Shown: in pieces, positions 1 through 10,549 of the stretch | Layout of the letters: every line of letters begins with the position of its first letter | How positions within the stretch are numbered: position 1 is the stretch's first letter | Source of the DNA: Sceloporus undulatus | Taxonomy: Eukaryota; Chordata; Lepidosauria; Squamata; Phrynosomatidae | DNA: 64,000 nucleotides | Assembly (NCBI RefSeq): GCF_019175285.1 | Contig: NC_056530.1 | Location: 10,840,120-10,904,119, forward strand | Direction of reading: 5' to 3' | Notes under the pieces: model-generated | Seen by the model: only the letters and a program-made list of their open reading frames with translations | The model's database searches: none | Told to the model about the DNA's origin: nothing | Position numbers and translations under genes: made by a program

Positions 1-1
1 C

Positions 2-178
2 CGTGGCCAGCCTCCTCCGCCAGCACCTGAGGATGAGAAAAGCATTTCAGAGAGGCGTGAGGACCGCACGCTTCAAGAGAGCGCCGGGAAGGACCTCACC
101 CAGGTGGTCAGCCTCAAAGACAAGCTGGAATTTGCCCCTAAAGCGGTGCTGAACCGGAACCGGCCCGAGAAGAACTAG
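2..178 (+). CDS. SMIM12: SMIM12 (C1orf212), C-terminal part, 5' cut by window edge
   Basis: The frame from base 2 is open for 58 codons to a TAG at 176-178. The translation ends [11 protein letters not shown], then [20 protein letters not shown], then LNRNRPEKN, which matches the highly conserved C-terminus of vertebrate small integral membrane protein 12 as I recall it (about 92 residues in human). The N-terminal membrane helix lies left of the window. The residues before the conserved block ([11 protein letters not shown]) are proline-rich and differ from the human linker, as expected for a loop. The molecular role of SMIM12 is not well defined; it is a single-pass membrane protein. Its position facing GJA4 and GJB3 reproduces the human 1p34-35 neighbourhood, which supports the identification. 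No splice site is visible inside the retained part. Confidence 0.93.
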   Translation, partial: RGQPPPPAPEDEKSISERREDRTLQESAGKDLTQVVSLKDKLEFAPKAVLNRNRPEKN

Positions 179-1004
179 GAGACCTGCATGGGTGCCTTCT
201 TGGCCAACCAGAGTTCTTCCATGGTTGGTTGAGTGATTCCAATTGGGTTCCACTTGGTTTGAAATGTTGGGTTTTCTAACCCGGTTGGGTTTTTGGCTTT
301 GCCAGGCTCAACCAATGCTTGGCTGCCATTCCTGTTGCCTTCACCCTCAATTTGCACCTATGGCAGACCACTACAGTCCAGGAGATCAATCAGAAGTAAG
401 GGTGAGAGGGTTACTTTGGAACGTCATGTGGGACCCTGCAGAACGATTCACTAGGTTCACTTGTCACACAGTTGAACTATACCTCCCCCCAATATTTTCA
501 TCAAAGATCCAGTTATAGCTAAGCATGATCTCCTTTCTATCTTGTTGACACTGGCCTCATTTGACTTTCAGAAGATACCTCTGCTCTTTCCAAAGTATGT
601 CATTTCTCAGAGAGGAGAGATTCCTTATTCTGATAGCTTTGGAGACTGTCGTTTTGATTTAGGATGGTTGAACTGAAGACTCTTTTTCCTATAAGACTTC
701 TGGATGCCAGGAAAAGATGTAACCACCACCACCACCACCATACAAAAACAGTGATGGCTACTTTCTTGCTGCTACTCAGGATAACTGGATGCATTTTCCC
801 AATGGATTTCTGTGTGTAAAAAGCACAGAGGTGGAGGAGAAGGCTGACTTTTTGGACATGGGTCTTCCACTGAAATTAAACATTAAAACACAGTTTGAAA
901 ATATATGGACCTTGCATTTTTTAATTTATTTTTTGAGGGTGTATGTGTGCCAGGGAATGAGTATGCCTGCAGCTCAAATGACCCAGGGTTCTGGCTGGCC
1001 AAAC
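179..1004 (+). other. SMIM12 3' UTR (presumed)
   Basis: This non-coding stretch directly follows the SMIM12 stop. It holds no recognised repeat except a short (CCA)n run at 722-740. It likely contains the 3' UTR up to the polyadenylation signal proposed at 875-887. The extent is inferred, not shown. Confidence 0.5.
875..887 (+). promoter_or_regulatory. Possible SMIM12 polyadenylation signal (tandem ATTAAA)
   Basis: Two ATTAAA hexamers (875-880 and 882-887) are followed at about 30-65 nt by a U-rich then GU-rich stretch (917-955, including GGGTGTATGTGTG). This is the arrangement expected of a cleavage and polyadenylation site. It would give SMIM12 a 3' UTR of about 0.73 kb. The human gene uses longer 3' UTRs, so this could be one of several sites. 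Confidence 0.35.
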
Positions 1005-1007
1005 TGA

Positions 1008-1169
1008 GGCTGCATCCACACTGCAGAAATAATCCAGTTTGACACCACTGTAGCTGCCATGCTTCAATGCTCTGTAATTGTGAGAATTGCAGTTTGTTGT
1101 GGCACATAGCTTTGCCATGGCAATTAAAGGAGTGTCAAACTGGATTATTTCTGTAGTGCGGATGCAGCC
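1008..1169. mobile_element. Fold-back MITE, family 1 (GGCTGCATCC ends)
   Basis: Ends GGCTGCATCC and GGATGCAGCC are inverted, and the arms continue as GCAGAAATAATCCAG / CTGGATTATTTCTG. A 3-bp duplication TGA flanks the element (1005-1007, 1170-1172). The copy is shortened in the middle relative to the ~200-220-bp copies elsewhere in the window. It has no coding capacity. Confidence 0.8.
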
Positions 1170-1319
1170 TGAGAGGTCCTAGGAAGGTGATCCAGGGTAA
1201 TTTAGTAATCAAGAAAGGTGGAGAAACGTCCTTAGGGGACAGTGTAGGGATCTCAGCTTGTATCCCACTGCTGCCCACACCAAATATGGTTTTCCACCCT
1301 TTATCCCACCACTGTGTAC

Positions 1320-1633
1320 ATAGAATCATAGAATTGTAGAGTTGGAACCCCCTGCCATGCAGGAAATCCAAATCAAAGCATCTCCAACAGATGGCCATCC
1401 AGCCTCTGTTTAAAGACCTCCAAGGAAGGAGACTTCACTACACTCCGAGGGAGTGTGTTCCATTGTCGGACAGCCCTTACTGTCAGGAAGTTCCTCCTAA
1501 TGTTGAGGTGGAACCTCTTTTCCTGCAGCTTGCATCCATTGCTCCAGGTCCTAGTCTCTGGAGTAGCAGAAAACAAGCTTTCTCCCTCATCAATATGACA
1601 TCCTTTCAAATACTTAAACAGGGCTATCACGTA
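1320..1633 (-). mobile_element. CR1-type LINE, 3' fragment
   Basis: The minus-strand translation contains ALFKYLKGCH, LFSATPETRT, KLQEKRFHLNIRRNFLTVRA and SLEVFKQRLDGHL, the characteristic C-terminal end of the amniote CR1 reverse transcriptase ORF. It is followed by the AGAATCATAGA-type 3' terminus at 1320. The fragment is 5'-truncated. Confidence 0.85.
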
Positions 1634-2001
1634 TACAATAAGTGTGGGACTTTCCACTCAAGCAATCAAACCCGTGCCACTAACTGAGGATACCTCTTAG
1701 GCAATCCCAGCACTTTTGCACTTTTGTCAACTGGTCTTTTCACTGAAGCCACCAAATGGGAATATTTCAAGGTGTGTTCACTGCAAACACTCAGTGTGAG
1801 GGCTTTCCCTGATCTCCACCTCTGTTACGCCTCTGTGACAAACAACTGTGGAGTCAGTTTAAATGCCCTCAAAGTTTGTGTGAGAATTTAAACCACTATC
1901 CCCAATAGGACACCACCCTTCCACCTTTGTATCCATTGTGTACAGTTTTGTCTTTCAGATCATACAGGTCTCCTTGGAGTCAGACTGGAAGAAAAGTGAC
2001 T
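1634..2001. other. No gene seen
   Basis: Non-coding sequence without a recognised repeat or conserved reading frame. Confidence 0.5.
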
Positions 2002-2088
2002 CTATAGTTTTTTGCGGGCTTTGTGGCCATGTTCTAAAACAGTTTATTCCCGATGTTTCACCAGCAGCTGTGGCTGGCTTCTTCAAGT
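2002..2088 (+). repeat. Fragment of hammerhead-like dispersed repeat (left arm)
   Basis: The TTTTTTGCGGGCTTTGTGGC, CATGTTCTA and GATGTTTCACCAG segments match the left half of the palindromic repeat at 26899-27113. This is a diverged single arm. Confidence 0.65.
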
Positions 2089-2924
2089 ACCTGTCAAAGT
2101 TTCACTGAAATCATAAGTGAAATCATCCATCCCACCCATGAGTTAAATTTGCTAGTTCCCTATATGGGAGATCATATAGTAGGAAAGGTAAAGAAAAGAA
2201 AAGAACACTTTCCAGTATATTAGCTGAACTGAAAAACCATGATCTCAGCACAATCACTGATGAAACTGAAACCGGAGGTTGAGTAGTTCAAAATATTGAT
2301 GGCGTGCTTAGCTGAAAAACTAGAATTGGCTGCAACTTCTGGGTTTAGGGCTTCTCCTTCACCCCCTTTCTTGGATCCATATGTTCTGTTTGTCTTTCCC
2401 CCTCCGCAGCACTAAATCTGTTGTCTCCCAATTTCAGAAACCCTCTTGTCAGCTGCTTGCTTAGCTGACTTGGTTGATGGTGATAGACCTAGTTTCCCTT
2501 GGCCAGGCCCCGGGGTTAGAGGACACCTTATTTCCTGCAGATGCGGGAAAAGGATTGAACAGCTGATGGCTTCACGATTAGCCCTCTGCCATTTGTCCCT
2601 CCTGCAAAGCACTCTAAGATATGGTGCATTTCGCACCCCCTTTACATGCAAAGCCTGTGTAAACACGAGTTCGTGAGTGCTCAAGGCAGTATCTGAAGAG
2701 ATTTAGGAGTCCCCAGAGAACAGATGCAAAGATAGCTTGTTGACGTTTAAAAAGTGTAGCTATTAAACAACAAAAATAATGTCCCAGGGCTATTTTTCGA
2801 GAGCGACACTTGCATCAGCTTTCCAATGTTCCTATGCACAGATGTGCCAGGTTGGGCTGCCAGCTTGAAATGGTTAGCATTCTGAGCTCTCTTTTGTATT
2901 AAGGCCAGGATTGCCAGATCTCAG
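2089..2924. other. Unique non-coding stretch
   Basis: No repeat family was recognised and no credible gene. The part at about 2420-2860 retains several CpG sites and mixed composition and may be a conserved non-coding element, but that needs an alignment. Confidence 0.4.
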
Positions 2925-3164
2925 GGGTTGGTATGGTGTCGTGTTTTGAGCATTGGATTGTGACTCTGGAAACCAGCATTCGAATCCTGTCTTGGCCACG
3001 TAAAGCCACTGGGTGACCTTGGGCAAGTCACATGCTCTCAGCCTCAGAGGATGGCAATGACACCCCACCTCTGAAGAAACTTGCCAAGAAAACCCTATCA
3101 TAGGTTTGCCTTAGGGCTGCCATTAGTCGGAAATGACTTGAAGTCGCACAACAACAACAACAAC
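2925..3164 (+). mobile_element. tRNA-derived SINE, Sauria type
   Basis: A tRNA-like head (GAGCATTGGATTGTGACTC, then the box-B-like ATTCGAATCC) is followed by the body GTGACCTTGGGCAAGTCACA and by the tail CGGAAATGACTTGAAG with a (CAA)n end. Near full length, ~240 bp. The tail resembles the 3' end of BovB LINEs, the presumed retrotransposition partner. Confidence 0.85.
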
Positions 3165-4866
3165 CAGATCTTAGGACTTGGCTCTGAGTTTCTACTTTTG
3201 TGGGTCATCTCTATCTGGGAGATGAGGGTGCAATTCTCCAGTTGTGTGGGCTCAGACAAGAGGAATGGGCTGAATGCAAATACCCAGCTCACCTAGTAGA
3301 ACAGCAGCTTTTTACAATTTTCAAGGATTAACCGATTTATTCCTACAATTTGCAAAGTGTGTCCAATGGTTCTGTAAATCTACTTGGCTAGCCTCCTCCT
3401 TGTGGTGCCAGGGCTCATGCTTTGCTCTGCTCTGCATTTACCCTCTGACTACAAACAAGTAGATTAGAGGAATAATCCATATTTGGGTAATTCCTAAGTA
3501 ACAATCCCCCATTTCGCCTTGATTTGGTAACATCCACTTCAGTTAAGGCTTCTGTCTTAATTTCCAAACAAGAAAATATATTCTCTTTGTACATCTGTTT
3601 GAATGGCAAACTTTGAGCAATCATAGCTGGTACTTAATGCGTAACTTGCACAACTTAATGCTTAACTTGTTTAACTTAATGTGTAATTTAAGGCTGGTAC
3701 TTAATGACATCACCAAGGATGATCCCAAGGCTTCAGGTTTTGTCCCAGAAACCTCAGGGCCTGAGATGATCCTGAACTGGCATCCATCGCAGTCGATGCC
3801 ACTCAATGATTGGTTGCACTTCAATAGGTGCAAGTTTCCATATTTCCAGATGTGTTTTTCACGTTCTGCACTGAGGGGATCTACTCAGCATCCAAATCTG
3901 GTGTGGGAATTGTGCAGACTGTGGATGCCTCTGGGAAAATGTTATGCTGCCCCCTGAGCTGTCTAAAATGGGTGTGTGTGGCTCAGATGGTGTGTGAAAA
4001 ATGGGTTTGGTGTAGCCCTCAGATCCTCTGCAAATCTACACCTCTGATCTTAGTGTTCAGATTAAACACAGTGTTCATATTAAACACAGACTCTTCTATT
4101 TCTGCAACGTCACCTTCCTTCCTTCCTTCCTTCCTTCTACAACATTTGCTGCATTTTATTGTAGGAAAAGTAAATGCATAAAATAGCTCCAAATCCCTTT
4201 GCAATTTTTATCTTCCTCCTCCTCTTACGTCCTGGTTGATTTGGAAATACCGTAACTTGTAGCTGTCCTTATGGATGCTGCCAATGTACATATATGAATG
4301 TGCCTCCTTATGAAGAAGCAAGAAAGACAGAGGAGTGACTCATTCGGGGATGCAGCTGGCAACCTCTTCCAAAGAAAGGACATTCTGTTGCATTTCAGGA
4401 ATGCATCAGAATGACCTCTCCACATCTAAGGCAGAGGACAGGCGAATTATGCACCCTAGCGGCAGCTGGATGGAAGGAGACAAAGCATGGAGGGATGACA
4501 GGCAGAAGCCTCTGTATGTGGGTGGGTGTTGAGGTCATAGCAACTCTTTTATGATTGTAATTTATTCTTGGAGGCACTTTTACTGGCTGTTTGCGTCCTC
4601 CCAGTTCTATCTCTTCTGGGAGTTTCTGATATGTCTGTTTATATATGTCCTCTGAAGATCTTTTTTTGCTGCCCTCATGTCATCACTGCATAGTGCAGAC
4701 ACACATCTTCAGCATCAGACCAAACTACTGTGTGTTCATGTGTGTTCCATTTGTAAAAGTTAAAAAATGGCATAGGTTCTTGTCTGTCTGCATTTTCCAC
4801 TGCATTCAGAGTGCTTACATGATTCTCCATGTTGTCCTCATGATTATCCCTGGCAGGTAGAATTCG
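3165..4866. other. Mostly unique non-coding DNA
   Basis: No gene was recognised; open frames here have no known-protein resemblance. A (TTCC)n microsatellite lies at 4114-4136. Confidence 0.5.
4114..4136. repeat. (TTCC)n microsatellite
   Basis: Nearly six perfect TTCC units. Confidence 0.95.
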
Positions 4867-5000
4867 AGACATAGCCGCGTTAGTCTGGAATATCACTTTG
4901 CGAAGGGATCTTGTGGCACCTTTGACACTAAATGAGCAAAAGACGTTGTAGTATAAGCTTTTTCAGACTTGGTCTACTTCAGATGCATGGAATAAACAAA
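4867..5000. repeat. Dispersed repeat, 'AGCCGYGTTAGTCT' family, single arm
   Basis: Segments ATAGCCGCGTTAGTCTG, GATCTTGTGGCACCTTTGA and TTCAGATGCATGG match one arm of the palindromic copies at 7925-8138 and 39394-39615. Similar repeats are common in reptile genomes; the superfamily is not resolved here. Confidence 0.65.
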
Positions 5001-5329
5001 TACCCAGGAAGGACCTGTATCACCAGACTGTATGAATAGCCATAGAAATGCAAAACTTGTGAGTATGGTGATGAGGGGACAAGTTCAGTTGTCATTCAGG
5101 GACAAAGGCAGGAGGAACGCCTCACTGAGGATTTTCTTAGCCAGTTTATCATTTCTCCTTTCTGATTTCGAGCCTGCATACCCCACATTTCCAAAGTTAA
5201 AAGTTTTGCAAGTCTGGGGGCTTTGGTGGTGGCACCCAACCAGATGACACACAAAAGAGGGCCACAAAAGAGGGCCTTCAAGTGCCACATATGGCCCAAA
5301 GGCTGCACTTTCCCCACCCTTGGTCTAAG

Positions 5330-5425
5330 ATGGTGGTGATGATGATGATATTTAGTTCTTACCCGCCTCTCCCTATGGATCAAGGCAGGGAACAACAACA
5401 GATCAACACACCACACATAACATCG
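5330..5425 (-). mobile_element. L2-like LINE 3' tail fragment
   Basis: A GATGATGATGATA run followed by TTACCCGCCTCTCCCTATGG is the reverse complement of the usual L2-like terminus (a ..GGCGGGTAA.. motif then an ATC/ATT repeat). Short and diverged. Confidence 0.5.
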
Positions 5426-6012
5426 GTCCAAAACATAACATCAGCGAAAAGCACATAATAGCCATAACTTCACCATGCGGCAGTGAATTTTGTGAATTAA
5501 TTTGGCAGTGTGAAGAAAAGCTCTTTTTGCCTTTCCTCCTTCTCTCTGGCTTGAATGGGCTTTTAATCCCCTTTGTTGGAACAAGTGACACCTTCTCTTC
5601 ACCCCTTCTGTGCCTGCTGTAATGTTGTAAACCTGCCTCATGCTGCATTCCTCTCCCCGCAGCCTGTGCAAGTTTTCAAATGCCTCCACAGTCCCAGTCT
5701 TCGCCAATAGAGGAGGAAGCCCCCCCTCTCTCTCCATCCCACCAAAAAAGCAGGCCCTGTTTCCTGCGATAGAGAAGAGTCACATCCCCTTTGTGTGAGA
5801 GCCTTATCTGCCTGTGCACGCCAGCTGGGGTGTTCTTGTTTACCTTATCAGAAAAGCCAGCAGTCACCCAACAACTGAAGATACAAAGCCCTCCTTATGT
5901 ATATGAACTCAATCCGCCGCAGCATTTTTTGCACCGCATTGTCTGCTCGACAATTGCAGTCAGGTTTTCCAAAGGCTCAGAGGCAAAGGAAAGTCCTACG
6001 TCCTTTTGCTCA
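5426..6012. other. Unique non-coding stretch
   Basis: No recognised repeat or gene. The segment 5860-6010 has several CpG sites and could be regulatory; that is only a guess from composition. Confidence 0.4.
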
Positions 6013-6210
6013 TGTTGCATCTAGGCTGTCGAAATAACGTGGTTTGACCCCACTTTCACCGCCATGGCTCCAGATGACAGAATCCTGGGGAGACATCAGC
6101 ACTCTTGGGCAGAGAAGGCTAAAGACTTTGTACAATGGCATTCCGTAGGATGGAGCAACAGGACCTAATGTGGTGTCGAACTGCATGATTTCGACAGTAT
6201 AGATGTGACT
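6013..6210. mobile_element. Fold-back MITE, family 1, diverged
   Basis: The GTCGAAATAACGTGGTTTGACC left arm pairs with GTCGAACTGCATGATTTCGAC on the right, around the family-typical GCCATGGCTCCA and GAATCCTGGGG core. Boundaries are approximate. Confidence 0.6.
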
Positions 6211-6889
6211 TCAGCTTTCTTGGACCTGGAGTCCACCCAGTTTTGTGGACTATACTTAACTGAAGGGGTCAAACTCTTCAGGGTTTCTAAAAGCTGGCAT
6301 ATGTAACATTTATTAGAAGAACTTGGGAGGTTCCTGGACTGAGTCAAGAGTGGCCACATGATCGGCCCAAAATAGGATTCCCATCATTGATGTCTCCCAT
6401 CTGTTGTAGCCTACCATTCTAGAGGAAAAAATAGTGTTTACACACTGCAAAAAGTACAAACTGGTGAAAAGATTCTGCAAACACATGATAAACAACCATT
6501 TCCTGTCCTTGACTGATCCAGCCAAGAGTGCAGGACCCAAAAGAGCTGCTGTGTGATGCCTCCTTGCTGAACATTGGGGTGACAAGGCTAAAAAAATTTT
6601 TCGCTCCCTAATCCAGATGTATGGAGGGTGGTTGAGACTGCATGGCAAGGAGAGAAGTGCACATGCTGCACATGCTTGGGTGTTATCACGTTGCAGAAAA
6701 TCATTCTCAGAGGGGACCCTTGGAGGGTGAAAAAGAAATACCCCAAGATATTTCACATTATGTAGAAAAACAATAGTACCGATAGAACACCCATCCTTCC
6801 ACATTTGATGGCGTTAGGGGCACAGGACTCCCGTGAATGTGGAAAGACCACAGATAACAAACACACTATGTTTTTACCTGAGAGGACAC
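6211..6889. other. No gene seen
   Basis: Non-coding sequence. A 163-codon open frame on the minus strand (6313-6804) shows no recognisable domain and is treated as chance. Confidence 0.5.
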
Positions 6890-7079
6890 CTCTCTAGGCA
6901 TCTCTAGTTCCTCCAGTGCAACCCTGTGGTCAACATCGGCCAGACATTGACCATAGAATTGCGCTGGAGGAGCTACAAATGCCTAATGGAGTGTTCTCTC
7001 TAGGAATCTCTCAGTGCGACTTTTGGTTAAAGTTGACTGTAGAGTTGTGCTGGAGGACCTAGAGATTCTTAGAGAGACA
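6890..7079. repeat. Double fold-back repeat (TCTCTAGG... family)
   Basis: Two successive inverted-repeat units are visible. Each begins with a TCTCTAGGNATCTCT motif and ends with its complement after a GGAGGA(C/G)CTA segment. The first unit spans about 6890-6993 and the second about 7000-7079, with shared internal motifs (TCAAC, TAGAATTG/TAGAGTTG). Non-coding; likely a non-autonomous DNA element. Confidence 0.6.
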
Positions 7080-7924
7080 ATATTAATAAAATCTGTGAAT
7101 AATCAAATCCACAAAAGTCAAAGCCACAAATGCGGAGTGATGAATGTATAGTGGAAATGGTCTCTCTATTAACGCAGGCTAAAACAGCATATAGTTTCTT
7201 TGGTGCAGCATCATACTGCTGGTTCATGTTCAGCTGATGGACAACAATAATCCTAAGGTCCTTTTTTTCCATGTAATACTGCCCTGCCATGTATCCCCAC
7301 CTATGCATTTGGTTTTGGTGGCATGAATGTAGAATTTTATGTTTGTCTCTATTGAATTCCATTGTATGTACAGTTGAAAAATGGGTACTAGAGGCAACTG
7401 TCTAGTTACCAAATCGTAAGCTGCTCTGAGAGCATTTCTGAACAGCGAGGCATGAATACAATATATAAATGAATGGGTGAACACAATGGTGGACGTTCTA
7501 GCCGCCACTTCTGCGCATGGACTCTATGGTTCAAATGTTAATCTAAAAAGAGCACCCCCGGTGGTGAGGCTGAGAGCTGCAAGTGACAGAGGAGCAGCAG
7601 GTTTGCTTGATGGGGCTTCCGTTCCCTTTGGCTCAGCTGGGCCTTTAATTAACCAATTGGCTCATTTCCCTTTCCTCAATTGACGTGACCCTTGTGCATT
7701 GTCAGGACCAAAGGCAACAATGACCTGTTTGCCGGTGCTAAAGCAGATGAAAGCAAGGGGAAAAAAATACAGAATGACATGATCCTTGAAAGAACAAGAC
7801 GGATGCTCAAGCTAGCTCTTATCCAGACTTAAAAACACCCTGGATCTTGGGTGACATAACAGGTCCTTGCCTCCAGTGAAGTCACAACTCTGAGAACCAT
7901 ACCATCTTGGATATTACAGCTCTA
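7080..7924. other. Unique non-coding stretch
   Basis: No gene was recognised. The part at 7490-7770 is richer in CpG and carries TTAATTAACCAATTGG and CAACAATGACC; it is a candidate conserved element only by composition. Confidence 0.4.
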
Positions 7925-8138
7925 TTCAAAGATATAGCCGTGTTCATCTGTAGAATCAGTATGCAAAGATATCTTGCAGCACCTCTGAGACTAATTGAAA
8001 GAAAGATGTTTCGTAGACTTAAGTGTACTTAGATGCATCCAAGGAAGTAGACTGATGTCTACGCAAGCTCATGCTGCCAATGTCTTTCGTTCAGTTAGTC
8101 TCAAAGGTGGTACAAGATCTCTCTACATTACAGCACTA
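7925..8138. repeat. Palindromic repeat, 'AGCCGYGTTAGTCT' family
   Basis: The left arm (ATATAGCCGTGTTCATCTG, TTGCAGCACCTCTGAGACTA) and right arm (TTAGTCTCAAAGGTGGTACA) are inverted copies meeting near 8035. The element could fold into a hairpin of roughly 85-bp arms. No coding capacity. Confidence 0.7.
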
Positions 8139-8299
8139 TATCTGTTGTAAGTAGAGGTTTTTCAGGTCCAGCCCTCTGTGATTTTGGTAGAATGGTTGGC
8201 TGTTATGCATGACAAGTAAGAGCATTACTTTTTGTTTTGGCCGACTCAGTGCTTTTATATGCAAATTAATAAATGAATGAATGAATCATGAAAAGTTAG

Positions 8300-8492
8300 C
8301 AGGATCTGAGGAGTTGCGTTTCGATTCCCAGCTCGGCCATGAAACCCACTGGGTGCCCATGGGCAAGTCACATGCTCTCAGCCTCAGGGGAAGGCAATGG
8401 CAAACCCCTTCTGAACAAATCTTGCCACAGAAATCCCATGGTAGAGTTGCCATAAGTCAGAAATGACTTGGGCATGCAACAACAATGACAAC
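8300..8492 (+). mobile_element. tRNA-derived SINE, Sauria type
   Basis: The body motif GGGCAAGTCACATGCTCTCA, then CTTCTGAACAAATCTTGCCA, CCATAAGTCAGAAATGACTT and a degraded (CAA)n tail are visible. The tRNA-like head is diverged. A short (AATG)n run precedes it at 8266-8285. Confidence 0.8.
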
Positions 8493-8940
8493 AAAAAGAG
8501 AGTTATTTTTCCAAGCTCTGGTTGAAATGTCAATTTCTAGGACTAAAAGAAAAAAGGTGATTGTAGGTAGGAATGGCAAGATCATTTGCTTTGTTTTGTT
8601 TTGTTTGTGTCCTAGTCTAAAGAAGAACCCAACAGCAAGGATTTCCGTAACATTTGCACCTGGTATTCACAGATCCCAAAAGGAATATACTTGGCTTTGT
8701 GTGTGTGTGTGCGTGTGTGTGTGCGCAAAACATTTTTTTAGTTTCCAGAGATTTCCAAACGTGTTTTCATGGAAAATTACTGGCTTTTGCACTATAACAC
8801 AGTAATCTTGCACACACACACAAAAATGTAGCTACCTCCATAAACATTTGCAACACAAACCCCACAGTTTTCATGCAAAAAGAAGTACATTTATGTGCAG
8901 GGTGGTTTACACTTCGGGTTGGGTGCAGCAGGGAGACAAC
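8493..8940. other. Non-coding with (GT)n microsatellite
   Basis: A (TG/CG)n run lies at 8697-8724. No gene was seen. Confidence 0.6.
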
Positions 8941-9561
8941 CATGGGAATGATTTGTCCTTGAATGCAAGGAGGGAATAGTCAAATATTTACATTTCTTAG
9001 GCTAGGATTCATTTTGCTGGTCTTTGGAGCACCCTTCATCTCACCTCCCACTCATTCACTCTCCTTTGGACCCATCTGGGGGCCTTTTTCCGCCTGTGTC
9101 TTCATGGCTTGTCCAACAATTGACAAGGCAGGAAAGCGAAAGCCCCAACAATGCGGGAAAGTGAAGGCCCAAACAATTCCCTTTCCTTGCCATTGGGGGA
9201 CGAGGGCTATATATAATGCTATGGGGATGGTGATGGAGGCCTGCTTAGACAATGGGGAGCCCGCAGGTCTGGCTGGGCTGCACCGAGCGCCTCTGACAAA
9301 GCTGAGCGAACAGCCGGGCCAAAGGAAGGCTCTCTCAATAGTTACTGGAGAATTTCCTGCATCCTGACATTGTTGTGTCATTCTCCGCCAGACACCCTTC
9401 CGTGGGATCTTTCCAGAGACAGGTCCGGCGGCTGGATCTTGCTGCACAAAGGCCCACACATCGGCCTACCCCCTTCTCACTTTTCACCTGAGAGGCATAA
9501 CCCATGTGTATGTTGTGCATATGTCCCTTTAAGTTGGCTTATGGCCATGGGTTTTTGGTCC
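8941..9561. other. Unique GC-richer block with promoter- or enhancer-like motifs
   Basis: This block shows no repeat resemblance. Three ACAAT motifs (9116, 9148, 9173) alternate with GGAAA motifs (9131, 9156), then an inverted CCAAT box (ATTGG near 9192) and TATATATA at 9209-9216. Long open frames exist on both strands (8963-9367 +, 9052-9459 -) but match nothing known to me and mirror each other, so no CDS is called. A regulatory module is possible. Confidence 0.35.
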
Positions 9562-9995
9562 TCTGCACTTTGTAGAAATAATGCACTTTGATGTCACTTT
9601 GCTGTAGATCCATCTGATGGAATCCTGTCACTCGTTGTTTTGCAAGGCCTTATCTTTAGCCACTCTGCTAAAGAGTGCTTTGTTGTTGTGTGCTTTCGGG
9701 TCACTTCCAACTTATGGCAATCCTATCATGGGGGTTTCTCGGCAAGTTTCTCCAGAGGGGATTTGCCATGGCCTTCCTCTGAGGCTGAGAGAGTGTGACT
9801 TGCCCAAGGTCACCCAGTCGGTTTCCGTGGCCAAGCAGGGATTCGAACCCTGGTCTCCAGAGTCATGGTCCAATGCTCAAACCACTATGCCGTGCTGGCT
9901 CTCACAAAACGACAAATCCCATTATTCTGTAGGACAGAGCCATGGCATTTAAACTGGCCTTAAACTGCATTATTTCAACAGTGTAGATGCACCCT
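9562..9995. mobile_element. Fold-back MITE, family 1, split by a SINE
   Basis: The left arm (TAGAAATAATGCACTTTGAT) and right arm (AACTGCATTATTTCAACAGT then GTAGATGCACCC) are separated by the minus-strand SINE at 9681-9903. The MITE is therefore older than the SINE. Outer boundaries are approximate. Confidence 0.7.
9681..9903 (-). mobile_element. tRNA-derived SINE, Sauria type, nested in MITE
   Basis: In + orientation it reads TGTTGTTGTGTGC, then ACTTATGGCAATCC, TTGCCCAAGGTCACCCAGT and the tRNA-like GATTCGAACCCTGGTCTCCA. Near complete. Confidence 0.88.
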
Positions 9996-10024
9996 ATGTT
10001 TGCCTTAACTCCTGCAAGCCACCC

Positions 10025-10315
10025 TGAGTCTATGGTAACCAGACATCCTCCTTTTCCAAGAGATGTTCTACATTTCATGTTACTGGTTTCAATTATGTGT
10101 TTTAAACTTATGTTTTAATAGTAAACATGTTTAATTATTTTTTTTAAACTTTCGTAATGGCTGTTTTTACTTCTATCTTTTTAAATGCTTGTAAAACACC
10201 CTGAATCCCATTGTGGGAGAAAGGCAGGATAAGAAATCCTTGAAATAAATAAAGAAATTTCAACCTTCTGTCCAGAAGGCATCTCAAACTGTCCTCCATT
10301 CTGAGCATGACAAAA
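10025..10315. repeat. Dispersed repeat (CCAGACATCCTCC) split by an L2-like tail
   Basis: ACCAGACATCCTCCTTTTCC at the left and TGTCCTCCATTCTGAGCATG at the right match the two halves of the undivided copy at 20278-20390. The insert is an L2-like tail at about 10085-10257. Confidence 0.6.
10085..10257 (+). mobile_element. L2-like LINE 3' end
   Basis: TGCTTGTAAAACACCCTGAA, then GGCAGGATAAGAAATC and an AAATAAATAAA tail are typical of the L2-like 3' terminus. It is nested in the repeat at 10025-10315. Confidence 0.6.
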
Positions 10316-10318
10316 TTA

Positions 10319-10549
10319 GCCCCATACAGACCGGCAAAAATAAAGCTGCTTCAGGTCACTTTGGAGGTATGCTTTAAATGATGCATGTGTCATAAGAGAT
10401 GGGAAGCCACACCAAAGCCACAATCCAGTCCTAAGGACTGGAGTGCAGCTTTGGCGCAGCTTCCGGACTCTTAGGACACATGCATTATTTAAACAGCATA
10501 CCTCTAAAGTGATCTGAAGCAGCCTTATTTTGGCAGTCTGTGTGTGACC
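10319..10549. mobile_element. Fold-back MITE, family 2 (GGCC...ACAGAC ends), diverged copy
   Basis: A palindrome of ~230 bp. The arms read AATAAAGCTGCTTCAGGTCA and TGATCTGAAGCAGCCTTATT, and the centre is the self-complementary CCAGTCCTAAGGACTGG. The ends are decayed and no clear target duplication remains. Confidence 0.8.

Noticed and set aside
2925-3164. tRNA genes at the many GTTCGAATCC-type boxes
   Set aside because: They are SINE heads: no cloverleaf closes, and each is followed by the same SINE body and tail.
8963-9459. Overlapping 134- and 135-codon open frames on both strands
   Set aside because: Mirror-image frames in a GC-richer block with no known protein similarity; a regulatory block is a simpler reading.
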